The notes beneath the pieces were generated by a model. That model saw only the letters and a list, made by a program, of their open reading frames with translations, had not been told where the DNA came from and made no database searches. The position numbers and the translations under genes are program-made. Shown one piece after another: positions 8,522 to 17,443 of a DNA stretch of 64,000 nucleotides. Each line of letters begins with the position of its first letter. The stretch's first letter is position 1. The stretch covers positions 231,191 through 295,190 of the forward strand of contig CAKOSX010000002.1 of assembly GCA_934119935.1 (NCBI GenBank), given 5' to 3'. The DNA comes from an uncultured Clostridia bacterium. GTDB taxonomy: Bacteria > Bacillota > Clostridia > TANB77 > CAG-508.

Positions 8522-9988
8522 TTAATTTTTTTTCAAAAGTCCAACCTTAACTAGTTCATCAGTAATTTCTCTTATGCTGTTAATAATATTCTTTTTGAAA
8601 GAATATACATTATCATTTTTTAGTATAGAATTAGTCTTAGAATTTGATAGAACATAGTCATATGGTGACTTTGTTTTTATTTGCTTTTTTAATGCTTTTA
8701 TAATATCTGTATTAGTAAAAACATATCTTTCTATATCATATAAATTACATATTTTAATATTATTTATAATCCAATTATACAAATCACCACTTGTGTCTAT
8801 ATTTAATTTTTTTGCTACATCCTTATATATAAGCTCCCTTCTAATATAGGATTCTTCTAATAGCACTACTATTCCAAAACAATTGTTATAATCAAATATA
8901 ACTTCCTTATCGTTCTCAAAAAAATTATAAATATTTTTAAAATCTAAACGTACTTGTTTATATAATTGAAGTACATAATTGCTAATTTTATCTATTTCTT
9001 GTTTGATATAATTTGCATCTAAACATCTTGTTTTAGCATAAGGAACTGTAGATTTGCATTCAAAAAAAATATAATTATCATTTTTCCTACACATTACATC
9101 AGAGGTTTTTAAAGCATTATGTTTCTTTTTATAACATTGCTCTTTCAAGACTTCGTCAAACAAAAAAGATTTATTTAGTATTTCAAATAGATAATCTTCT
9201 AATACATTCTTTCCAAATAAACTTCTAAGCTCTGAATTAGAATCTGTTAATCTGTATAAAAGTGAATCTGTTATAGCTCTTGGAATACAATGAGGTAATG
9301 GTAAATTGACTATTCCATTATATACTATGAATGGATAAACGTATGAAGGTCTAACACAATATAAATAATCGTGTATGTTATCAGAAAATTTATCTATTTC
9401 TTTTTGAAAAGCTTCTCTAGAAAGTCTTAGTAAACTTGTTGCTTTTGAATATTTTAAAATAATATATCTTAATATTTGAGGGTCTAAATTAACTTTTAAT
9501 GAACAAAAGAAACTTAAAATAGACCCTAATTCTAAAAAAGAATTATAATCAACATTAAATTTTTTATAAAATTCTTTTTTCATATCAATTTTATTTGAAA
9601 CATATGTAAAAAAATAATTATATCTATAATATTTATATATATTGTAAGTTTGAATATCAAATTGTGTAGAACCAAGTGCAATTAACAAAAAGTCAGCAAA
9701 TTCAATTGTTCCAATTTTATTAACCAAAGTAGGATGTTGATGCTCCTTTATACAATTAATCATTTCAATAAATTTATTTATATTTTTACCTTTAAAATCA
9801 TTATCGTTATATTCATCTGCTTTGACTGCAAATAATAAGAAAGTTTCAAGTTCCCACGTCATTGGTTGTCCTGAAGTTAATTCTATCCCATTAATATTCA
9901 TAATTTGCTGTGAATAATATTGTAAAACTCTCATTTTTTCAATAAAAGAATATCTTTTTAAAATAACAGGCAATCTTTCATAATCCAT
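8522..9988 (-). CDS. Uncharacterised protein with PD-(D/E)XK nuclease-like motif
   Basis: The 488-residue soluble protein is rich in Tyr, Asn, Ile and Lys. Near residues 295-315 it has SDVMCRKNDNYIFFECKS. This is an Asp, then a hydrophobic strand and E-x-K, the active-site pattern of PD-(D/E)XK nucleases (seen directly; enzymatic activity is inferred). The flanking helical regions match no family I can name. It is a monocistronic gene in a very AT-rich stretch beside the KilA-N gene, and both point the same way. A defence or mobile-element nuclease is plausible. Confidence 0.6.
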   Translation of the reverse strand: MDYERLPVILKRYSFIEKMRVLQYYSQQIMNINGIELTSGQPMTWELETFLLFAVKADEYNDNDFKGKNINKFIEMINCIKEHQHPTLVNKIGTIEFADFLLIALGSTQFDIQTYNIYKYYRYNYFFTYVSNKIDMKKEFYKKFNVDYNSFLELGSILSFFCSLKVNLDPQILRYIILKYSKATSLLRLSREAFQKEIDKFSDNIHDYLYCVRPSYVYPFIVYNGIVNLPLPHCIPRAITDSLLYRLTDSNSELRSLFGKNVLEDYLFEILNKSFLFDEVLKEQCYKKKHNALKTSDVMCRKNDNYIFFECKSTVPYAKTRCLDANYIKQEIDKISNYVLQLYKQVRLDFKNIYNFFENDKEVIFDYNNCFGIVVLLEESYIRRELIYKDVAKKLNIDTSGDLYNWIINNIKICNLYDIERYVFTNTDIIKALKKQIKTKSPYDYVLSNSKTNSILKNDNVYSFKKNIINSIREITDELVKVGLLKKN

Positions 9989-10233
9989 ATATTATAATCT
10001 CCTATACTATTTTCTATATTTTACCATAATTTTATAAAATATTTAGAAAAATTACAAAAAAATTTTTTTCTATTGATAAAAGTTAAAAACTATGTTAAAT
10101 ATATAATCATATAAATCGAATTATATAAAAAGAGCATTACTTTGCAGATATATTTGTCGCATACCTGCTCCGTAATCGCTCCATTTGAAATTAATTATGG
10201 AACTAACAGTTATAAATACAATAATACAACCCA

Positions 10234-10262
10234 TTGAAATTTCCTTAAATTTAATGTATAAT
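10234..10262 (+). promoter_or_regulatory. Promoter of ftsY
   Basis: TTGAAA (10234-10239), a 17-base spacer and TATAAT (10257-10262) lie 37 bases before the ftsY ATG. The rest of the 9989-10299 gap is AT-rich with a short more GC-rich stretch near 10140-10190. I see no gene in it. Confidence 0.75.
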
Positions 10263-10299
10263 AGAAAGGTATGAATACGTTAAATGAAAGGATTTTTTT

Positions 10300-11205
10300 A
10301 TGGGATTTTTTGATAAATTAAAAAATGGATTGAATAAGACAAAAACATCTTTTGACGAGAAGATGAATGATATATTTAGTAACTTTAGAAAAGTTGATGA
10401 AGATTTGCTTGAAGAATTAGAAGAAGCATTGATTATGTCTGATGTTGGAGCTAATACTTCTGCTACAATTATAAATAATTTAAGAGAAAGAGTTAAGAAA
10501 GAAAATATTAAAGACGAGCAAGGTGTTAGAGAGGCTCTAAGAAAAGAGATTCAAGAGATTTTTGATGCTACAGATAACACTCTAAAGCTAGAAACTAAGC
10601 CAGCAGTTATCTTAGTAGTTGGAGTAAATGGAGTTGGAAAGACTACTTCGATTGGAAAAATTGCCAACAGATTAAAGAAAGATGGTAAAAAAGTTGTTGT
10701 TGCAGCAGCAGATACATTTAGGGCAGCAGCTGTTGAACAGTTAGAAATCTGGGCAAATAGAGTTGGATGCGATATAGTAAAAAGAGAAGAGGGAGTTGAC
10801 CCTGCATCGGTTGTATATGATGCAATTAAAATTACTAAAGAGAAAAATGCAGATGTTTTAATTTGTGATACGGCAGGAAGACTTCACAATAAGAAATATT
10901 TGATGGACGAGTTAATTAAAATAAAAAAGGTAATAGACAAAGAATTACCAGATTCATCAGAAGAAGTGCTTATGGTACTAGATGCAACGACTGGTCAAAA
11001 TGCAATTTCACAGGTTCAGGCTTTTAAAGAAACAGTAGATATTACAGGAATAGTTCTTACAAAGCTTGATGGAACTGCAAAAGGCGGAGCTGTAATAGGA
11101 ATTGTAAATGAAAACAAGGTGCCTGTAAAATTTATAGGCGTCGGAGAGCAAGTTGACGACATGGAAATATTTAATAGTGAAGATTTTGTAAAGGCTTTAA
11201 TTTAA
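10300..11205 (+). CDS. ftsY: Signal recognition particle receptor FtsY
   Basis: The 301-residue product carries the SRP-GTPase N domain followed by the G domain. It has GVNGVGKTT (P loop, about residue 107), DTFRAAAVEQL (about 141), DTAGRLH (about 190) and TKLDGTAKGG (about 252). It docks SRP-ribosome complexes at the membrane for co-translational insertion. The form is the short Gram-positive one without the long acidic A domain. The next gene, a large membrane protein, starts 18 bases downstream, so the two are likely co-transcribed. Confidence 0.96.
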   Translation: MGFFDKLKNGLNKTKTSFDEKMNDIFSNFRKVDEDLLEELEEALIMSDVGANTSATIINNLRERVKKENIKDEQGVREALRKEIQEIFDATDNTLKLETKPAVILVVGVNGVGKTTSIGKIANRLKKDGKKVVVAAADTFRAAAVEQLEIWANRVGCDIVKREEGVDPASVVYDAIKITKEKNADVLICDTAGRLHNKKYLMDELIKIKKVIDKELPDSSEEVLMVLDATTGQNAISQVQAFKETVDITGIVLTKLDGTAKGGAVIGIVNENKVPVKFIGVGEQVDDMEIFNSEDFVKALI

Positions 11206-11223
11206 GGATTGGAGGAATATAGC

Positions 11224-14200
11224 TTGGAAGAGAAAAAGAAAGAAGTAAAACAAGCAGAAGAAAAAATACCAAAAACTGAAGAAATTAAAGAGAATAAAAA
11301 AGAAGAAGCTAAAGAAAAAAAGAATGAAAAAAAGCAAGAAGATGTAAAACAACAAGAAAGCAGTAAAAAAGAAAAATCTAATAACGAAGTAAAAACAGAA
11401 CAACAAGAAAAAACAAAAAATGAAGAACAAACAGCACAACAAGCAAAGCCTGCAAATACTGAAACAGAGAGTACTACTAAAAAAAGAAAAACAAGAAAGA
11501 AACTTGTTTTAGTTGTTTTAGCAATTGCCTTATTAATTATTTATATAGTTGAGAGAGGCGAATTCTTAGAGATAAAAGAGATTGGAGAAAATTATATTTC
11601 TATGTTCTGGCAGAACATGAAGTATAGAGGAATAGCTGCTGTAGTTAATTTCTTGGCAATATTTACATTAACATATACAACAACAACTAAGGTAAAAAGA
11701 GGACTAAAGGTATTCTTCGAAGACGAAAAGAAAGAAATGCCAAAGCTTCCACAAAAATCAATTTCATTTATATTTGCAACATTAGTAACAATTGCAACGA
11801 CTGGAATGATAGTAGAAAAGGCATTACCATGTTTCTTTAATACACAATTTGTTACAACAGACCCAGCACTTGGGTTAGATATAGGATTTTTCGTGTTTAT
11901 ATTGCCATTCTTAAAATTTATAACTATATATGCATTAGTTGCAATGATTGCAGCGGTTGTATATGCAACTTTGTACTATTTGATTGTGTTTAATATTTGT
12001 TTTGATGGAATATTAAGAGAATCTGTAAAAAAGAGTGGACTTTTAAATAATGCACTTGGTTATTTAAAAGTAATTATAGTTTTATTTGCAATATTGATGC
12101 TTATTGGAACTTTAGATATAGGTGTACAAAAATTTATAGTATTAAACAATGATGAATCAGAAAACTATTCAGTATTCGGAGCCGGAATTACAGAAACAAC
12201 AATCGGTTTCTGGGGATATATTGCATTATCTGTAATTATGGTAGTCTCGGCATTTAAAGCTATAAAAGAATTCCAAAAAGGAAGAACTAAGAAGGTAATA
12301 GGTTCAATATTAGTTGTTCCTGGATATTTAGTTTCTTTACTTTTAGTAATGCTTGGATTTAATTTGATATTTGTAAATTCAAATGAACTTGATAAAGAAA
12401 AGAAATATATCGAAAGTAATATAAATAATACAAAAATTGCTTATGGAATAAATATAGATGAAGTTACGGTTCAAGATGGAGGAACAATTACTCAAAATGA
12501 TATTACTGAAAACATTGAAACAATTCAAAATATTCCAATTGCAAATGCGTCAACAGTTTTAAAAGATTTAGAGGGTTCTCAAAAAAATAAAGGATATTAC
12601 AATTTTAGATCAACTCAAATTGGACTATACAATATTTCTGGAAAAGAGCAATTAGTATATGTAACTCCAAGAGAAATTGCAAGTTCGAAGGGAACATACA
12701 ATAATAAAACTTATGAATATACACATGGATTCGGAGCAATAATAACATCTGCAACATCAACAACAGATTCTGGAAACATAAATCATATTCAAAAAGCATT
12801 TGACCAAACTGATGAAGTGCTAAATATAAATGAACCAAGAATTTATTTTGGATTGGAGACAAACGATACAGTTGTAACCAATAGTAATAGCAAGAAAGAG
12901 TTTGATTATCCAACAGAAGATGCTTTGAAAAATACAGAGAATGTATATGACGGAGATGCTGGATTAAAGGCAAATTTCTTAGATAGATTAGTTTTAGCAA
13001 TAAGAGAAAAAGACGCAAAGCTAGTATTTTCAGGAAATGTAAAGAGTGATAGCAAAATCTTAACAAACAGAAATATAATTCAAAGAGCAAAGACAATAAT
13101 GCCATATTTAACATATGATGATGACCCATATATGGTTGTTACAAACGATGGAGAACTTGTTTGGGTGCTTGATGCATATACAACGAGTAACGAATATCCA
13201 TATTCACAAAGAACAGTTCTAGAGGAAAATGGTATATCGAAAGATGAAATTAATTACATACGAAATTCTGTAAAAGTAATAATAGACGCATATACTGGAG
13301 ATGTAACATTCTATAGAACAGACAAAACAGACCCAATAGCAATGGTATATGAAAAAATATATCCAGATTTATTCTCTAAGGAAGAGATACCAGAACAAAT
13401 ATCAGACCATTTTGTATACCCAGAATATTTGTATAACATTCAAGCAAAAGTATTGAAAAGATACCACAATATTCAACCAGATGTATTATACAGAGGAGAT
13501 GATGTATGGGATATTGCAACACATAATGCAAGTAGTAAAGTTTCATCTACAAAAGGAACTGAAATAAGCCCATATTACACAATGGTAAAAACAACAGACA
13601 GTACAACATCAAGATTAGGCTTAGTAATACCATTTACACCATATGAAAAACAGAATGTAACAGCATATTTAGTTGGTTCGACTGATGAAAATGGAAACAA
13701 TGTATTGAAGTTATACAACTATCCAACAGATAGCAATGTTTTAGGACCAATGCAATTAGATACTCAGCTAGGACAAGACGAGACAATTGCAAAGGAAATA
13801 GAAAACTTAAATGTTTCGGGAACAAAACTTTCCAAAGATATAATAATAGTTCCAATAAACAATACTTTATTATATGTAGAACCAATATATCAACAATTTG
13901 TAAATGAGACAGATTCATTACCAGTGCTAAAGAAAGTGGTAGTTGCATCTGGAAATAAAGTTGCAATAGGAAATACGTTTAGCGAAGCACTTTCAAATTT
14001 AGTTTCACAATATGCAGTCGATATTGAAATAGAGAACACAGATAGTTTAGATGAGCTTGCAGATTTAATAATAAAAGCAAACAACAATTTAAAAACATCA
14101 ACACAAAGCAATGACTGGGAACAAATAGGAAAAGACACAAAAAGATTGCAAAACTTGATAAATAGATTAGAAGAAGTGAAAAAAGAAATAGACAAAAAAT

Positions 14201-14277
14201 CAAGAGAAAACGGAAAAAATAATACAACTGCAATAAATGAATTAGTTGATGAAAATGTTACAAATGTAACTGAATAA
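11224..14277 (+). CDS. UPF0182 family large membrane protein
   Basis: TTG at 11224 is taken as the start because GGAGG ends eight bases before it; a TTG at 11209 is the alternative. The product is 1017 residues. The first 85 or so are Lys/Glu/Gln-rich low complexity and probably cytosolic. Then come about seven membrane helices to about residue 400 and a long exterior domain with the family motif VWVLDAYTTSNEYPYS and a VYPEYLYNIQAKVL stretch. The C-terminal helix is Lys/Glu-rich. The architecture and motifs are those of UPF0182, a widespread family of unknown function in actinobacteria and Firmicutes. The neighbouring ftsY may only reflect shared transcription. Confidence 0.9.
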   Translation: MEEKKKEVKQAEEKIPKTEEIKENKKEEAKEKKNEKKQEDVKQQESSKKEKSNNEVKTEQQEKTKNEEQTAQQAKPANTETESTTKKRKTRKKLVLVVLAIALLIIYIVERGEFLEIKEIGENYISMFWQNMKYRGIAAVVNFLAIFTLTYTTTTKVKRGLKVFFEDEKKEMPKLPQKSISFIFATLVTIATTGMIVEKALPCFFNTQFVTTDPALGLDIGFFVFILPFLKFITIYALVAMIAAVVYATLYYLIVFNICFDGILRESVKKSGLLNNALGYLKVIIVLFAILMLIGTLDIGVQKFIVLNNDESENYSVFGAGITETTIGFWGYIALSVIMVVSAFKAIKEFQKGRTKKVIGSILVVPGYLVSLLLVMLGFNLIFVNSNELDKEKKYIESNINNTKIAYGINIDEVTVQDGGTITQNDITENIETIQNIPIANASTVLKDLEGSQKNKGYYNFRSTQIGLYNISGKEQLVYVTPREIASSKGTYNNKTYEYTHGFGAIITSATSTTDSGNINHIQKAFDQTDEVLNINEPRIYFGLETNDTVVTNSNSKKEFDYPTEDALKNTENVYDGDAGLKANFLDRLVLAIREKDAKLVFSGNVKSDSKILTNRNIIQRAKTIMPYLTYDDDPYMVVTNDGELVWVLDAYTTSNEYPYSQRTVLEENGISKDEINYIRNSVKVIIDAYTGDVTFYRTDKTDPIAMVYEKIYPDLFSKEEIPEQISDHFVYPEYLYNIQAKVLKRYHNIQPDVLYRGDDVWDIATHNASSKVSSTKGTEISPYYTMVKTTDSTTSRLGLVIPFTPYEKQNVTAYLVGSTDENGNNVLKLYNYPTDSNVLGPMQLDTQLGQDETIAKEIENLNVSGTKLSKDIIIVPINNTLLYVEPIYQQFVNETDSLPVLKKVVVASGNKVAIGNTFSEALSNLVSQYAVDIEIENTDSLDELADLIIKANNNLKTSTQSNDWEQIGKDTKRLQNLINRLEEVKKEIDKKSRENGKNNTTAINELVDENVTNVTE

Positions 14278-14286
14278 ATAATAATA

Positions 14287-14320
14287 AAAAGAGTCATCAT
14301 AATAGAAAGGTGGCTCTTTT
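14287..14320 (+). terminator. Terminator overlapping the next ribosome binding site
   Basis: AAAGAGTCATC pairs with GGTGGCTCTTT (allowing G-T) around the loop 14298-14308, followed by T's. The only Shine-Dalgarno-like sequence for the 14324 gene (AAAGG at 14306-14310) is part of this hairpin. Confidence 0.65.
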
Positions 14321-14323
14321 ATT

Positions 14324-14704
14324 ATGAAAAAAATAAGATTAAAAGAAAATAAAAAAATAGAAAAATTTAAATGTGATAATTCAAAAATGATGCAACTAGC
14401 TATAAATTCTAAAAATTATCACAAGAAAAAATTAGAGGAAAAACTGTTAATACAACTAAATAATTTAAACAATATATTAAATAAAAACAAGGTGATGGAA
14501 TTAATCGAAATTGCAGGTGATTCAAGAAAATATCTTGTAAGAAATTTTATGTCTGGAATATCAAGAGGAATTGGTATAGGAATTGGTTTTTCTATAATTA
14601 CAGCATTAATAGTATATGTAATGCAAAAAATAATAAGACTTAATATACCAGTGCTAAGCCAGTATATATCAGATATAGTAGAAATAGTGGAGAGGACGAA
14701 ATAA
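14324..14704 (+). CDS. DUF5665 family small membrane protein
   Basis: The 126-residue product has a charged N-terminal half. It then has RNFMSGISRGIGIGIGFSI, a membrane helix (about 85-107) and LNIPVLSQYISDIVEIV. This C-terminal pattern, with a Gly-rich helix start and an N-L-P-V turn, is that of DUF5665, a clostridial family of unknown function. Its N-terminal half is longer and more Lys-rich than I expect for the family. The start lies only four bases after the upstream terminator. Confidence 0.6.
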   Translation: MKKIRLKENKKIEKFKCDNSKMMQLAINSKNYHKKKLEEKLLIQLNNLNNILNKNKVMELIEIAGDSRKYLVRNFMSGISRGIGIGIGFSIITALIVYVMQKIIRLNIPVLSQYISDIVEIVERTK

Positions 14705-14795
14705 TACTAAATATAAAAATACCATTAGAACTTGAAATGATAAGAAAAAAACATTATAATATAAGTGAAATATAAAAGAGAGGAGAAGAATATGT

Positions 14796-15134
14796 ATGCC
14801 TAACAATGTAAACGAAGAAATACAAAAATTTATAAAGGAAGTAAAGAAAATACTAGGAGATAGGCTGAAAAAAGTTATTTTATATGGTTCTTATGCAAGG
14901 GGAGATTATAATAAGAAATCTGATGTAGACATAATGATTTTAACAGACCTATCATTTGAAGAAATTGAAGAATATAGAGACAAAATATCTGATGCAGCAT
15001 TTGAAATAGAACTGAAAACAGGCATTATTTTATCTCCAGTAGTAAAGAATATAGAAAAGTATAATGTAAGGAGAAAATTTGTACCATTCTATAAAAATGT
15101 TGAAAAGGAAGGTGTGGTGTTAGTCAATGGATAG
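14796..15134 (+). CDS. MNT-type nucleotidyltransferase (antitoxin of a HEPN/MNT pair)
   Basis: The 112-residue product starts behind AGGAG. It has the minimal nucleotidyltransferase motif GSYARGDYNKKSDVD (GS...D-x-D). Family knowledge: MNT proteins paired with a downstream HEPN gene act as antitoxins that AMPylate or otherwise neutralise the HEPN RNase. Its last codons overlap the HEPN ATG by eight bases, the classic order and overlap. Catalytic Ser and both Asp residues are present, so it appears intact. Confidence 0.88.
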   Translation: MPNNVNEEIQKFIKEVKKILGDRLKKVILYGSYARGDYNKKSDVDIMILTDLSFEEIEEYRDKISDAAFEIELKTGIILSPVVKNIEKYNVRRKFVPFYKNVEKEGVVLVNG

Positions 15135-15536
15135 CGAAACAGTGGAAAGCTTTGCAAAATATAGATTGAACAAAGCAAAAGAAACATTAGAAACTGCAGA
15201 AATGATATTAAAAGAGGGAAAAGATCTTACTAGTGCAAACAATAGAGCGTATTATGCAATTTTTATGCAATTAGGGCTGTATTAGCAATTGAAGAGATTG
15301 ATTTTAAAAGACACAAAGATGTATTAGCGTATTTTAATAAAGAATATGTAAATAAAGAGATATTTCCAAAGATGATAGGAAGAAAAATATCACAGGCACA
15401 AAGGATAAGAGAAGACAGTGATTATGATGATGACTATGAACCTTCATTCGAGAAAACGGAACAACAGATAGAGACAGCTAGAGAGTTAATCAAGTTGGTT
15501 GAACAGTATATAGCTGATTACTATAAAACAAAATAA
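15127..15536 (+). pseudogene. HEPN domain toxin gene, frameshifted
   Basis: From ATG 15127 the frame encodes a typical HEPN start (RLNKAKETLETAEMIL, ANNRAYYAIF) but hits TAG at 15283-15285. Adding one T to the T5 run at about 15259-15263 restores the frame through AIRAVLAIEEIDFKRHKD to a stop at 15534-15536, giving about 136 residues. That is the normal HEPN length. The restored protein includes the R-x-H-type region (KRHKD). The single-base loss in a homopolymer could be a real inactivation, a sequencing error, or slippage-rescued expression. As read, the toxin is truncated to 52 residues while its antitoxin is intact. Confidence 0.8.
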
Positions 15537-15604
15537 TAAATATTTTTTTCATATAACAATAGGGTAAAATACATATGAATTATAGAAATATTAGGGGAAT
15601 ACAA

Positions 15605-16723
15605 ATGAAACAAAATGTAATAGAAAAAGTACCAAGAAACTCAGGAATAGAATTATTAAAGGTAATAGCAATGATATTAATTGCAATATCACATGCAGTT
15701 CCGGTATATGGAGATTATAAAGCAATAAGCTTTGTAAACATCGATGTGTGCACGGCAGATTTTAGTGTAATAATAATGGCGATGTTTAGATACCTTGGAA
15801 CTATTGGCAATGATATTTTTATCGTATCATCTGCATGGTTTTTAATAGAATCAAATAAAATTAGAAAAGAGAAGGTTATCAATATAATATTTAATAGTTT
15901 TGTTATATCTGTAACGATTTTAATAATATTAAAAGCATTAGGAATTGATATACCTAAAGCAGATTTTAAAAGTGCATTTACGCCTATCATGATGAATCTA
16001 AATTGGTTCGTTACATGTTATTTAGTATTATATTTGATACATCCGTTACTTAATATGACAATAGAAAAGATGCAACAGAAGGAACTACTTAAGTTAAACA
16101 TTATATTTTTTATGGCATATGTAATATTAAGTATATATAAGAGTTCTATATTTTTTAGAACTGCATTATTGGAAATGATTATAATTTACTATAATGTGGC
16201 ATACATAAAATTATATAGAAAAAAATTTTGTAATGACAGTAAATCAAATTTGTATTATTTGATTATTGGAATAGCTGCTTTGATTAGTGAAATTCTGCTA
16301 ATGAATGGTATAGGGTTACATGCAACAAACGGAAAACTATACTTAACAAAATTTAATGGAATGATAAATCCATTAATTTGTATGATTGCAATAACAGCTT
16401 TTAACATATTTAGAAATATAAATTTAAAAAACAAAATCGTAAATTATATTTCATCTCTATCGATTTTATTTTATATGATTCATGAAAACTTATTATTAGC
16501 TAATTATGTACGACCAAAATTTTATCAAAAATTTTTTGTGTATGGATATAGAGTAGGATGGGTTCTGATAGAAGCGGTGCTACTAATTGCATTTGGCATA
16601 ACATTTGCCATGATATATAAAGAAAGTATTGGAAAAATAACTAATATACTATCTGTAAAAACAAAAGAAATTATAGAAAAAGTTTATAACAAAATAGAAA
16701 AAAAGATAATCAAACTTAATTAA
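15605..16723 (+). CDS. Acyltransferase family 3 membrane protein
   Basis: The start at 15605 follows AGGGGA by a good spacing; an upstream in-frame ATG at 15575 would add ten residues. The product of about 372 residues opens with RNSGIELLKVIAMILIAISH, the signature of Acyl_transf_3 (OafA/WecH-like) proteins including the conserved His. It has about ten membrane helices. Such enzymes transfer acyl groups to surface sugars or peptidoglycan. The substrate cannot be told here. It ends in a Lys-rich cytosolic tail. Confidence 0.85.
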   Translation: MKQNVIEKVPRNSGIELLKVIAMILIAISHAVPVYGDYKAISFVNIDVCTADFSVIIMAMFRYLGTIGNDIFIVSSAWFLIESNKIRKEKVINIIFNSFVISVTILIILKALGIDIPKADFKSAFTPIMMNLNWFVTCYLVLYLIHPLLNMTIEKMQQKELLKLNIIFFMAYVILSIYKSSIFFRTALLEMIIIYYNVAYIKLYRKKFCNDSKSNLYYLIIGIAALISEILLMNGIGLHATNGKLYLTKFNGMINPLICMIAITAFNIFRNINLKNKIVNYISSLSILFYMIHENLLLANYVRPKFYQKFFVYGYRVGWVLIEAVLLIAFGITFAMIYKESIGKITNILSVKTKEIIEKVYNKIEKKIIKLN

Positions 16724-16739
16724 AATTAATTTTTGTTTC

Positions 16740-16768
16740 TTGATTTATGCACTTTTTTGTGTTATAAC
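16740..16768 (+). promoter_or_regulatory. Promoter of the 16814 gene
   Basis: TTGATT, a 17-base spacer and TATAAC lie 45 bases before the ATG. Confidence 0.6.
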
Positions 16769-16813
16769 AAAAGTCATGAAAACAAATTAATACATATAGA
16801 AGGAGAAAGTAAA

Positions 16814-17134
16814 ATGGAAGTAAACGAAGAAAAAAGAGCTAAATTTATGGAGAACGCAGGAAAAAGAGTAAATAAAGTAATGCATGACATTCAAATATTA
16901 GAGCCAATGGCAAGAAGTAGCGTTTATGATTTTACAAAAGAAGATGTTGAAGAAATGTTTACTGCAATGCAAGACGCATTAGATAGTGCAAAAGAGGAAT
17001 TTAACAAAAAGTTTGAAGGAAGAGCTAAAGCAGAAAGAAAGATGTTTTCATTTGGAACTAACCCTGTAAGCAAAGAAGCTGAAGAAGCAAATCAAGAAGA
17101 AAATAATGTTGCAACTGAAACAGAGAATGTTTAA
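16814..17134 (+). CDS. Unknown small soluble protein
   Basis: ATG 16814 is preceded by AAGGAG. The 106-residue product is helical and acidic: a Lys-rich N-terminal helix, HDIQILEPMARS, then a long amphipathic helix (residues about 42-75) and a disordered Glu-rich tail. There is no signal, membrane segment or Cys. It has its own promoter and a terminator at 17165-17200. The family is not recognised. It may be a conserved clostridial protein. Confidence 0.65.
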   Translation: MEVNEEKRAKFMENAGKRVNKVMHDIQILEPMARSSVYDFTKEDVEEMFTAMQDALDSAKEEFNKKFEGRAKAERKMFSFGTNPVSKEAEEANQEENNVATETENV

Positions 17135-17164
17135 GCTAATAAAATAATCAAAAATTGATGAAAA

Positions 17165-17200
17165 ACAGAAATGATTTTTAATAAATTATTTCTGTTTTTT
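17165..17200 (+). terminator. Intrinsic terminator
   Basis: The stem ACAGAAAT/ATTTCTGT (17165-17172 with 17188-17195) is followed by six T's. Confidence 0.75.
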
Positions 17201-17443
17201 ACGATTAAATTAGCGTTTACAAAAAACGACAGATTGTAACAAAAATGTAACAAAGCATATTCTATTAGAGCCTAAAGGATAACAAAAAAATAAAAAATAA
17301 AAAAGCAAAATTGTTGCTTTTGCAACAGAAAAAGTAAAAAGTTGAGGTATAATAATAGTCATAAATTGCAAAGCAATAGATTGAAAAATAATTATAATTT
17401 TCAAATCTAGGAAATATTTTTGGGGAAGGAATGTGTGTTAACA

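Noticed and set aside
11197..14300. Long minus-strand frames rich in Phe/Leu opposite the UPF0182 gene, and similar ones opposite other genes
   Set aside because: They are antisense shadows of A-rich coding sequence, without ribosome sites or recognisable domains.
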